Of a stretch of DNA of 24,093 nt, positions 5,739 through 10,625 are shown in pieces. The DNA comes from a virus, in the IMG/VR virus record IMGVR_UViG_3300042890_002437, positions 1 to 24,093 of that record, one strand, 5' to 3'. The translations under genes and the position numbers were made by a program. Under the pieces are notes generated by a model that saw only the letters and a program-made list of their open reading frames with translations, did not search any database and was not told the origin of the DNA. Within the stretch, counting starts at the first letter, position 1. The number at the start of each line of letters is the position of its first letter.

Positions 5739-6461
5739 TCATTTCTTAGTTGCAGAAAAAACTATGTCTGCTTTAGAGTATACACACAATGAGCAAGAAA
5801 CGCAAGCCGAGCCCTTTGTGCTGATTAGTGGTATTTGTTTATTGTTTTCAGGGCACTTTGCGGCGGGTTTGCCCATAAGTGCTTTCATGTCTGCTTGCCC
5901 TATTAAGAAATTCTTAGCAAGGTATGCAAGACGTATGCCATGATCTGTTTTTAATTCCACACCTGTATCTTTATTCTCGCTATCTGTGGAATAGTATAGT
6001 GAGAGATTTTTAATACCCTTAAGGATAAGGGCTGCAGATTTTACACGGGTATAAACCCAGAACTGTATGTCTGTATTATTAAGGATGACATTCTTCCATG
6101 CTTGTGTATAAGTATCATTGAAGAAATCTCCGTCCCAGTGGATACGGAATAGTTTAGGGGCATTGCGCTTGTTGCAGTCAATAATAAACTCATCTATCAT
6201 TTCACTTAGTAACACCTGCATGGTGTCAAGATCTGCGTCCTTTAGTAATTCCCAGTTATGCAATAAGTTTTTCTTTACTGTTGGGAATACCTTTTCCAAT
6301 TTGCCTGCATAGCAAACACTCTCACAGACAGACGTTGCGCCAGGACATGAATAAGCCTTTCCTGCAGGTAATCCGAATGTGTTGGCAATTGTTGGGGTCT
6401 TTCCATTTGGTGAGACGGCATTAGTTACTTTCCTATCTTTGCTTCTGAGTAGTTTAGTCAT
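5739..6461 (-). CDS. GP88-like phage protein (PF17338 type)
   Basis: A 240-residue protein. The motif GLPAGKAYSCPGATSVCESV, followed by CYAGKLEK, is the signature I associate with the GP88 family named for mycobacteriophage gene 88. Cys39, 46 and 50 near the N-terminus and Cys203, 220, 223 and 226 near the C-terminus suggest a metal or Fe-S site; that is inference. The middle has FRIHWDGDFF and FWVYTRVKS strands. The biochemical role of the family is unknown to me. It starts seven bases past the preceding small gene's stop and also has a WTGTCA-N11-TAGAAT promoter inside that gene. Confidence 0.8.
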   Translation of the reverse strand: MTKLLRSKDRKVTNAVSPNGKTPTIANTFGLPAGKAYSCPGATSVCESVCYAGKLEKVFPTVKKNLLHNWELLKDADLDTMQVLLSEMIDEFIIDCNKRNAPKLFRIHWDGDFFNDTYTQAWKNVILNNTDIQFWVYTRVKSAALILKGIKNLSLYYSTDSENKDTGVELKTDHGIRLAYLAKNFLIGQADMKALMGKPAAKCPENNKQIPLISTKGSACVSCSLCVYSKADIVFSATKK

Positions 6462-6467
6462 GGTGGT

Positions 6468-6611
6468 TTACTCGCTTTCTTTTTTTAATTCTAGCATAAG
6501 GGACTGACATTTCTTTTTCCTAGAATAGTTTTTCTTAGAGGGCACGGCAGAGGCAGCATTAGACCTACGTAATTCCATAAGTCTACGTAATTCCTCTTTG
6601 GTTTTCTTCAT
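6468..6611 (-). CDS. Small basic protein, 47 aa, leaderless start
   Basis: A 47-codon gene, very Lys/Arg-rich (MKKTKEELRRLMELRRSNA, later KKNYSRKKK), likely nucleic-acid binding by composition. The ATG at 6611 is exactly six bases after -10 TAAGAT, which has TTGACA 17 bases upstream; there is no Shine-Dalgarno sequence. The 3' part of the gene contains the promoter-like element of the GP88-like gene. Function unknown. Confidence 0.68.
   Translation of the reverse strand: MKKTKEELRRLMELRRSNAASAVPSKKNYSRKKKCQSLMLELKKESE
6488..6510 (-). promoter_or_regulatory. Leftward promoter-like ATGTCA-N11-TAGAAT
   Basis: Minus strand ATGTCA (6510..6505), 11 bases, TAGAAT (6493..6488). It lies within the 3' end of the small basic gene and would drive the GP88-like gene separately. 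Confidence 0.55.
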
Positions 6612-6617
6612 AAATTA

Positions 6618-6646
6618 ATCTTACCAAAAATGTGGGGAAATGTCAA
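6618..6646 (-). promoter_or_regulatory. Consensus leftward promoter TTGACA-17-TAAGAT
   Basis: Minus strand TTGACA (6646..6641), 17 bases, TAAGAT (6623..6618), then six bases to the ATG at 6611. It overlaps the region with TTACGTAA (6650-6657) and GACACGCC (6661-6668). Confidence 0.75.
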
Positions 6647-6686
6647 ACCTTACGTAAACCGACACGCCCGACTGCGGGGGTCGAAA

Positions 6687-6712
6687 TTTTTATGCGGGGA
6701 AGTGCATAAAAA
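6687..6712. terminator. Hairpin at operon end
   Basis: TTTTTATGC-GGGGAAGT-GCATAAAAA, a perfect 9-bp stem, begins two bases past the stop of the gene at 6715-6957. TCGAAATTTTT and a GCCCG-ACTG-CGGG stem flank it. It probably ends the leftward operon; the same layout recurs at 9442-9467. Confidence 0.6.
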
Positions 6713-6714
6713 CT

Positions 6715-6957
6715 TTATTCGTCACTATCTACATACACGTAGAGAGAAACAAACTCATCATGCTGAAATTGCACAATGTTTTTTTCATCATACTCATCTT
6801 TATAAGCAACAAGATAAATGTTACCTGATGAGTCAGACTGAATTGCAAGTACTTCAACAATCTCATCTTCAACCATAATTAAATCTTCAACCATAAGTTG
6901 ATCTGGTGTAAGGTTGTCAGCAAACTTTAGTTCCATGTTAGTTATTGTAACAGTCAT
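6715..6957 (-). CDS. Small beta-rich acidic protein, 80 aa
   Basis: From the ATG at 6957 (MTVTITNMELKFADNLTPDQ), preceded by GGGAGGACGTTAAA, so the longer frame is not the start. The protein is very acidic (MVEDLIMVEDEIVEVL) with several predicted strands and resembles a small phage beta-sandwich or hint-like fold only vaguely. Last gene of the 7967-6715 operon. Function unknown. Confidence 0.73.
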   Translation of the reverse strand: MTVTITNMELKFADNLTPDQLMVEDLIMVEDEIVEVLAIQSDSSGNIYLVAYKDEYDEKNIVQFQHDEFVSLYVYVDSDE

Positions 6958-6958
6958 T

Positions 6959-7027
6959 TTAACGTCCTCCCGCTGCAACAATAATTGACAATAAAATCAA
7001 TCCAAAGAATATTAACCAAGTAGTCAT
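6959..7027 (-). CDS. 22-aa transmembrane micropeptide, AGGR end
   Basis: An ATG at 7027 overlapping the previous stop (TAATG) opens 22 codons: MTTWLIFFGLILLSIIVAAG followed by Gly-Arg, a single hydrophobic helix. Its stop is one base before the next gene, and the next gene's ribosome-binding site (GGGAGG) lies in its last codons. This coupling on both sides supports translation. It matches the micropeptide at 5667-5732 in length and in the A-G-G-basic end. Confidence 0.62.
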   Translation of the reverse strand: MTTWLIFFGLILLSIIVAAGGR

Positions 7028-7347
7028 TATTCAAGCCCCAATCCTAATTCAAATCCTTCATCTTCATTGTAGTATTCAATGTTTTCAGGTAGCCATGCGT
7101 GTAGGTGGTGTTGCTCAATGATAGCCCATACAGGTGCAGCGGTGTCGCCCTTGTACAAAATACCATCAGGCATTTCAATAGTTTCATCCCATAAATCTTC
7201 ATTGGCAAAGTCAAGAGCCTGTATGCATACTGGCACCATGCTAAGCGGTACTGGAGGATAGTGATTACCCTGTAAGTGATAACCAATAGCCTGTTCAAGT
7301 GTTATGTCAATGTTTTCTGCTAAGTCCATCGCTGTATTGTTTCCCAT
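7027..7347 (-). CDS. Conserved-looking phage protein, 106 aa
   Basis: A 106-residue acidic protein (starts MGNNTAMDLAENIDITLEQA) with PVPLSMVPVCIQALDF and a C-terminal acidic tail (NEDEGFELGLGLE). The ATG overlaps the preceding stop, and its own stop overlaps the start of the membrane micropeptide. No membrane segment or Cys pair. Function unknown. Confidence 0.75.
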   Translation of the reverse strand: MGNNTAMDLAENIDITLEQAIGYHLQGNHYPPVPLSMVPVCIQALDFANEDLWDETIEMPDGILYKGDTAAPVWAIIEQHHLHAWLPENIEYYNEDEGFELGLGLE

Positions 7348-7562
7348 TATTTTGTTACGACCAATCCTGTAGTGTAGAAAGTTTTTGTATGCATCTTACC
7401 TGAAGGCTCAGATAAGTTAATTGTTGCGTATTCCTTAGCATCTCCACTATCAACAAACTGTTGGAAAGTTTCAACGGCAGATAAAGCATCACTATAACGC
7501 CCTACCCAATTAGGTGTAGGAGCAGAGTCATAGGTAGCGGTGACAGAGTATAGATAATCCAT
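7347..7562 (-). CDS. Small protein, 71 aa
   Basis: A 71-residue protein (MDYLYSVTATYDSAPTPNWV) that reads as a small ferredoxin-like beta-alpha-beta domain (VTATYDS...SDALSAVETFQQFVDSG...ATINL). Start and stop overlap its neighbours by one base each (TAATG). Function unknown. Confidence 0.73.
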   Translation of the reverse strand: MDYLYSVTATYDSAPTPNWVGRYSDALSAVETFQQFVDSGDAKEYATINLSEPSGKMHTKTFYTTGLVVTK

Positions 7563-7753
7563 TATGCGTTCTCCAATGTGTATTCGTTCATTTCATTACT
7601 AGCGTACCACTCAATGTAGTAATTTTCTGTTTCTTGACCTTTTGCACAATCGCAAAATTCTGAGTCATACTCTCCTGCTGAGTTACCCCAAAAGAGTACG
7701 CCCTCATCATGACAATCAACGCAATCTACTAATTGCTCAATTAAGTTTCCCAT
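7562..7753 (-). CDS. Small Cys-knuckle protein, 63 aa
   Basis: A 63-residue acidic protein with C11-x2-C14-His15 and C34-x-C36 (FCDCAKGQ), a likely metal site of the same CxxC...CxC design as the genes at 2231 and 10787. The rest is Glu/Tyr/Asn-rich. It starts five bases past the preceding stop. Function unknown. Confidence 0.73.
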   Translation of the reverse strand: MGNLIEQLVDCVDCHDEGVLFWGNSAGEYDSEFCDCAKGQETENYYIEWYASNEMNEYTLENA

Positions 7754-7757
7754 TTAT

Positions 7758-7967
7758 TTATTCTCCAATCTTTACTGCAAGTATGCGGTATGTATCTTTT
7801 AGATTAAATACTGAGGGATAGTGAGGGCGTACCTGAACACGATAAGACTCGCAATCTGCGTACCATACATCAGACTTTTCTGCTGAGATAATTTCTCCCG
7901 TAAGTGTGCGGGACTTATAAGTTTTTCCTACAAGTAGGTTTTCTATTGTATAGACATTTGCTGACAT
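7758..7967 (-). CDS. First gene of 7967-6715 operon, 69 aa
   Basis: A 69-residue protein (MSANVYTIENLLVGKTYKSR), apparently a small beta-barrel. The ATG follows AAAGAGGTTGGCAA and the promoter at 7995-8022. Downstream genes follow with one-base overlaps or short gaps. Function unknown. Confidence 0.75.
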   Translation of the reverse strand: MSANVYTIENLLVGKTYKSRTLTGEIISAEKSDVWYADCESYRVQVRPHYPSVFNLKDTYRILAVKIGE

Positions 7968-7994
7968 TTGCCAACCTCTTTCTTTTTGGTGATA

Positions 7995-8022
7995 ATTCTA
8001 TCCTATCATGGGTGTCTGACAT
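7995..8022 (-). promoter_or_regulatory. Leftward promoter, ATGTCA-N11-TAGGAT / TAGAAT
   Basis: Minus strand ATGTCA (8022..8017), 11 bases, TAGGAT (8005..8000), overlapped by TAGAAT (8000..7995). The same GATAGGATAG arrangement occurs at 9211-9238. The rest of the gap 8023-8268 holds a GACACGCC motif, inverted repeats (AGACTT/AAGTCT; TTACT/AGTAA), the sites below and no gene I can support. Confidence 0.65.
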
Positions 8023-8153
8023 TTTTGCTTAGACACGCCGTAAGAGAATAGACTTTCTTTTATTTATTTTTTCTTACTATGTAAGTCTAGCCTATTAGAC
8101 AAAAAATCTCAAGTTACTTCTGAGTAATCTTAAATAGTGAGACGCTCAAGCCA

Positions 8154-8169
8154 TGTGATAAACCTCACA
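8154..8169. promoter_or_regulatory. CRP/GlxR-like palindrome, perfect
   Basis: TGTGATAAACCTCACA matches TGTGA-N6-TCACA, about 170 bases upstream of the start of the 7967 operon mRNA, beside a DnaA-box nonamer. Confidence 0.55.
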
Positions 8170-8181
8170 AAATCCTGGGCC

Positions 8182-8210
8182 TGTGGATAACTTACGTAAA
8201 CTGTGGACGA
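8182..8210. promoter_or_regulatory. DnaA-box nonamer, TTACGTAA and near-box
   Basis: TGTGGATAA (8182-8190, the complement of TTATCCACA), then TTACGTAA (8192-8199) and TGTGGACGA (8202-8210, a weaker match), then GACACGCCCG. Other perfect nonamers lie at 9408, 9420 and 10320. Confidence 0.5.
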
Positions 8211-8236
8211 CACGCCCGAACGGGTCGAAAATTCTT

Positions 8237-8260
8237 GAGCAGTTTTCAATCATGCTCAGG
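8237..8260. repeat. 24-bp inverted-repeat element, copy E
   Basis: GAGCAGTTT, seven bases, TGCTCAGG, ending nine bases past the stop at 8269; preceded by GGGTCGAAAATTCTT. Confidence 0.8.
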
Positions 8261-8268
8261 ATTTTATT

Positions 8269-8421
8269 TTATTTTTTAAGTCGTTCGGTTCGCAATACAA
8301 CTTGCAATCTACGAATTTCTTTTTGTAGTTGCACATTCTGATTCCAGAATGCAATCATCATTCCAACAGATCCAGCAAGAGCAATTGTTATTGCGATTAG
8401 TGTTCCAGTGTCTAGAATCAT
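8269..8421 (-). CDS. 50-aa membrane protein with basic coiled tail
   Basis: A 50-codon gene: MILDTGTLIAITIALAGSVG and MMIAFW form one membrane helix, then NQNVQLQKEIRRLQVVLRTE is a basic amphipathic coil ending RLKK. The ATG overlaps the stop of the gene upstream (ATGA). The layout, helix then charged cytoplasmic coil, resembles small phage membrane proteins such as spanin-like or Rz-like parts or holin regulators, but no family is recognised. Last gene of the 9183-8269 operon. Confidence 0.68.
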   Translation of the reverse strand: MILDTGTLIAITIALAGSVGMMIAFWNQNVQLQKEIRRLQVVLRTERLKK

Positions 8422-8603
8422 GTATTTACCTCAGCACCATCAACGCAAGCATCATAGAATTTATTTTCATCAAATCTAGGATTGTCAGAAGCAAACCATT
8501 CGCTAAATTCAAAAACTAATTGGTCAAAATCATTTGAGTCAATGTCATCAACGAATTTGTTTAGAATTTTTGCAGTTTCTACATAGTCTTTACGTGTCAT
8601 CAT
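8418..8603 (-). CDS. Small acidic protein, 61 aa
   Basis: A 61-residue helical acidic protein (MMTRKDYVETAKILNKFVDD, later DNDFDQLVFEFSEWFASDNP). The ATG follows directly after the previous TAA; a second ATG is the next codon. Function unknown. The two starts cannot be told apart. Confidence 0.72.
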   Translation of the reverse strand: MMTRKDYVETAKILNKFVDDIDSNDFDQLVFEFSEWFASDNPRFDENKFYDACVDGAEVNT

Positions 8604-8756
8604 TTAGTAAGTCTCCACTTTCTCTACATCTGCGACATTATCTAAACGCCATGTATTGTTTACAATTTCAATAACTTTTTCAAATGAGTGGGCCTCATAC
8701 GCAGGGTATGAGACCTCACCATTTACATTACGCACTGAAAGTTTTACGCCATTCAT
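8604..8756 (-). CDS. Small protein, 50 aa
   Basis: A 50-codon gene (MNGVKLSVRNVNGEVSYPAY) reading as a beta hairpin plus a helix (FEKVIEIVNNTW). The ATG overlaps the stop of the upstream gene (TAATG), and its stop abuts the next ATG. Function unknown. Confidence 0.68.
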   Translation of the reverse strand: MNGVKLSVRNVNGEVSYPAYEAHSFEKVIEIVNNTWRLDNVADVEKVETY

Positions 8757-8965
8757 TAGTCGGCCACCTTTAGAATTGCATAGGACCCGCCTGCATTGAT
8801 TTCATCTAGTGCTGGCTGAATGCGTGGTGCAAGTAATTCTTTTAGCATTGACTCTAGCATTACTGTACGCATTGATTCCTCAAGTCTAAGCAATTGCATT
8901 CCTACTGGATGAGTTTCGTCTACCTCTGTGATGAAGTGAAGTGAGTGTTTAATTGATACTGTCAT
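8756..8965 (-). CDS. Small helical protein, 69 aa
   Basis: A 69-residue protein (MTVSIKHSLHFITEVDETHP) with a central helix rich in Met, Leu and Glu (EESMRTVMLESMLKELLAP). Twenty bases separate it from the preceding gene. Function unknown. Confidence 0.73.
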   Translation of the reverse strand: MTVSIKHSLHFITEVDETHPVGMQLLRLEESMRTVMLESMLKELLAPRIQPALDEINAGGSYAILKVAD

Positions 8966-8985
8966 TTTTTAGTTTTCCTATTCTT

Positions 8986-9183
8986 TTAGTTTGAGTTAGT
9001 TAGTGAGCGAGTGCCACGAAGTGTGCCACTAATACCAAGAGAGTCGCAAGCGACTTTGACAGATACGCCAACAGGTAATTGTGTTGGGTAAGTGTTGATG
9101 AATTGAGCAACCTGACCTTTAGAGGATAGGTTGATTTTTTTAGTGGAACCTGAAAAGGTTTCTAGTGTTACAGTGTAAGTCAT
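8986..9183 (-). CDS. First gene of 9183-8269 operon, 65 aa
   Basis: A 65-residue protein, beta-rich (MTYTVTLETFSGSTKKINLS), with a helix GQVAQFINTYPTQLP. The ATG follows AAAGAAAGGAAGTCAATAA and the promoter at 9211-9238. Function unknown. Confidence 0.73.
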   Translation of the reverse strand: MTYTVTLETFSGSTKKINLSSKGQVAQFINTYPTQLPVGVSVKVACDSLGISGTLRGTRSLTNSN

Positions 9184-9210
9184 TTATTGACTTCCTTTCT
9201 TTAAGTGATA

Positions 9211-9238
9211 AGACTATCCTATCACGGGGGGCTGACAA
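9211..9238 (-). promoter_or_regulatory. Leftward promoter, TTGTCA-N11-TAGGAT / TAGTCT
   Basis: Minus strand TTGTCA (9238..9233), 11 bases, TAGGAT (9221..9216), overlapped by TAGTCT (9216..9211). Near-copy of 7995-8022. Confidence 0.65.
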
Positions 9239-9250
9239 ATTGGGGCACTT

Positions 9251-9301
9251 ATTCGCTAGGCTCACTGTGATACTGGTCACATTTATTTGCTAGGCTCATT
9301 G
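9251..9301. repeat. 17-bp direct repeats around a CRP-like site
   Basis: ATTCGCTAGGCTCACTG (9251-9267) and ATTTGCTAGGCTCATTG (9285-9301), two mismatches, flank the perfect palindrome TGTGATACTGGTCACA (9266-9281). The palindrome is about 78 bases upstream of the 9183 operon start. Confidence 0.65.
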
Positions 9302-9384
9302 CCTTATCTGTCCTTATTTAATTGTTATACTAGAAGTATAGCAAGGAAATGTCAAAAAGTCAAATTCTGTCTCGGCGTGTCGTG

Positions 9385-9428
9385 TGTTAGTTACATCACA
9401 TTTACCCTGTGGATAAGCCTGTGGATAA
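9385..9428. promoter_or_regulatory. CRP-like half-perfect site and two DnaA boxes
   Basis: TGTTAGTTACATCACA (9385-9400, one mismatch to TGTGA-N6-TCACA), then TGTGGATAA twice (9408-9416 and 9420-9428), 12 bases apart start to start. A GGCGTGTC motif lies just before (9374-9381). The interval 9239-9478 has no gene I can support. Confidence 0.5.
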
Positions 9429-9441
9429 CTTTTGTCGAAAA

Positions 9442-9467
9442 TTTTTCAGGGGATCAATCCTGAAAAA
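9442..9467. terminator. Hairpin at operon end, TTTTTCAGG stem
   Basis: TTTTTCAGG-GGATCAAT-CCTGAAAAA, a perfect 9-bp stem, 11 bases past the stop of the micropeptide frame at 9479 on the minus strand. TCGAAAATTTTT precedes it. Likely terminator of the 10175-9479 operon; T-rich on both sides, so perhaps bidirectional. Confidence 0.62.
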
Positions 9468-9478
9468 CTTTTTATTTA

Positions 9479-9544
9479 TTATGCTCCGTTATGAATCCAA
9501 ACTACAAGAGCAAAGCAAGTCATTGCGATTAGAACAACTAACAA
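9479..9544 (-). CDS. 21-aa membrane micropeptide with TTG start
   Basis: A TTG at 9544, seven bases after GAGGAG, opens 21 codons translating as MLVVLIAMTCFALVVWIHNG followed by Ala, one hydrophobic helix. The TTG is one base after the previous stop. No ATG serves this frame except an internal one, so the start is tentative. It fits the size and position of the other membrane micropeptides. Confidence 0.42.
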   Translation of the reverse strand: MLVVLIAMTCFALVVWIHNGA

Positions 9545-9545
9545 T

Positions 9546-9635
9546 TTATTTCTCCTCAATCTCATTTAACAAATCCCATAACACTGGCTCTAGTGCTAGG
9601 GCTGCTGCATCTAATTTATCTTGCAGTGTTGTCAT
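9546..9635 (-). CDS. 29-aa acidic peptide
   Basis: A 29-codon frame (MTTLQDKLDAAALALEPVLW, ends NEIEEK), a single amphipathic acidic helix. An excellent ribosome-binding site AAGGAGG precedes it, and the ATG overlaps the upstream stop (TAATG). Short but well supported by signals. Function unknown. Confidence 0.58.
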   Translation of the reverse strand: MTTLQDKLDAAALALEPVLWDLLNEIEEK

Positions 9636-9796
9636 TACTTAGCCTCCTTGTATAGGTAGTCCCATGCCTTACGACATATCAGGATAGATTGACAGTTATC
9701 ACAACACACAACGTTATTGTTTAACTCTAGGTCATACATGTCAATAGATGCAGATGACTTACCACATACAGAGGCAATAGTTACATAGGTACTCAT
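9635..9796 (-). CDS. Small Cys-containing protein, 53 aa
   Basis: A 53-codon gene (MSTYVTIASVCGKSSASIDM) with C11 and a CCDNC cluster (C31, C32, C35) plus C41, possibly metal-binding. TAATG overlaps on both sides. Function unknown. Confidence 0.67.
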   Translation of the reverse strand: MSTYVTIASVCGKSSASIDMYDLELNNNVVCCDNCQSILICRKAWDYLYKEAK

Positions 9797-9942
9797 TAGT
9801 TTTCTTCTTTCTCTAAAAGGTATTGGTTATTAAGGGGGCGAGAATTGTTAGAGAACATAGCCTCTACAATAGCCTTATCTTTAATTGATTGAGCAATTCT
9901 TTTTTCTTGTTGCTCTTTTAGTATTCTGTTATAAGTATCCAT
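9796..9942 (-). CDS. Small charged protein, 48 aa
   Basis: A 48-codon gene (MDTYNRILKEQQEKRIAQSI), helical and charged. Its N-terminus resembles the rightward gene at 10452 (MDTLNRIRAEQQARYAIEHE), suggesting the two are paralogues on opposite sides of the control region. GGGAG lies upstream of the ATG. Function unknown. Confidence 0.68.
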   Translation of the reverse strand: MDTYNRILKEQQEKRIAQSIKDKAIVEAMFSNNSRPLNNQYLLEKEEN

Positions 9943-9947
9943 TACGA

Positions 9948-10175
9948 TTACTCCCAACTTCTAGTAGTAGCGTATGCTACACGATTACTAGGCTTGTAGT
10001 CTTTTAGTTCTACAAGTTCTACCTCTAGGATAGTACCTCGCTGAGCGAGTAGGTCAAGATACTCATTAGCATCTTGTTCGGTATTCATTAGAACACCTAA
10101 GCAAGTAGAAAACTCTCTACTTAGAGGATAGCGTGGATTAGTATCCAATTCTATTTTATACTTTAGTGAAAACAT
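9948..10175 (-). CDS. First gene of 10175-9479 operon, 75 aa
   Basis: From the ATG at 10175 (MFSLKYKIELDTNPRYPLSR), preceded by AAAGGAAAACAAA. The longer frame runs upstream through the promoter and is not the start. Reads as a small alpha/beta domain with VLMNTEQDANEYLDLLAQRG. Function unknown. Confidence 0.72.
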   Translation of the reverse strand: MFSLKYKIELDTNPRYPLSREFSTCLGVLMNTEQDANEYLDLLAQRGTILEVELVELKDYKPSNRVAYATTRSWE

Positions 10176-10191
10176 TTTGTTTTCCTTTCTT

Positions 10192-10210
10192 ATCAAGAAC
10201 CTTTCTTGAT
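10192..10210 (-). promoter_or_regulatory. 5' leader hairpin
   Basis: ATCAAGAA-CCT-TTCTTGAT, an 8-bp stem with a 3-base loop, lies between the promoter at 10226-10248 and the ribosome-binding site of the 10175 gene. It may stabilise the mRNA or tune translation. Confidence 0.5.
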
Positions 10211-10225
10211 TTTCTTTATACTGTA

Positions 10226-10248
10226 AGTCTAACACAGACCACTGACAA
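10226..10248 (-). promoter_or_regulatory. Leftward promoter, TTGTCA-N11-TAGACT
   Basis: Minus strand TTGTCA (10248..10243), 11 bases, TAGACT (10231..10226); a TACAGT 17 bases after TTGTCA is an alternative -10. Confidence 0.62.
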
Positions 10249-10264
10249 ATTAGCCTGTTTCTCG

Positions 10265-10376
10265 GGCGTGTCGGAAAAGTATTTTTGTGATAAGGGTCAC
10301 ATAGGTTATGCACAGCCCCTGTGGATAACTTTTTTCGAGCCGTGTGAGGCACATCACATCCAGGACACGGCGTGTC
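10265..10376. promoter_or_regulatory. Divergent control region: two CRP-like sites, DnaA boxes
   Basis: From left to right: GGCGTGTC (10265-10272); TGTGATAAGGGTCACA (10286-10301, perfect palindrome); TTATGCACA (10306-10314, one mismatch to a DnaA box); TGTGGATAA (10320-10328, perfect); TGTGAGGCACATCACA (10343-10358, perfect palindrome); GGCGTGTC (10369-10376). It sits between leftward and rightward transcription units, so it may control both. Confidence 0.6.
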
Positions 10377-10389
10377 TCCTTGACTTTTC

Positions 10390-10408
10390 AGGGTATGTAT
10401 GATACCCT
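10390..10408. promoter_or_regulatory. AGGGTAT-N5-ATACCCT palindrome in rightward promoter
   Basis: A 7-bp inverted repeat overlaps the spacer and -10 of a possible rightward promoter (TTGACT at 10380, 17 bases, TACCCT; or TATAAG at about 10414). It is in the right place for an operator of the genes starting at 10452. Confidence 0.5.
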
Positions 10409-10451
10409 TACAGGTATAAGATTAAATAACTAACGAAAGGTAGCCTATACA

Positions 10452-10625
10452 ATGGATACACTAAACAGAATAAGAGCAGAGCAACAGGCTCGCTATGCAA
10501 TAGAGCATGAGAAGGCTATGGAACGCTCACCATGGATTAGAGAAAGCGTCAATGCATACCGCAACGCTACACCAGAGCAGATTGCTCAGATAGAGGCTAT
10601 CGTTGCCAAGAGAGCGGGTAAATAA
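10452..10625 (+). CDS. Small charged helical protein, 57 aa
   Basis: A 57-codon rightward gene (MDTLNRIRAEQQARYAIEHE) with GAAAGG upstream of the ATG. It reads as two helices with PEQIAQIEAIVAKRAGK at the end. Its N-terminus resembles the leftward gene at 9796-9942. It is the first of three coupled rightward genes; its stop directly precedes the next ATG. Function unknown. Confidence 0.67.
   Translation: MDTLNRIRAEQQARYAIEHEKAMERSPWIRESVNAYRNATPEQIAQIEAIVAKRAGK

Noticed and set aside
2984-8260. The five 24-bp repeats as CRISPR or transposon ends
   Set aside because: Copies are far apart with genes between; no target-site duplication or transposase gene is visible.
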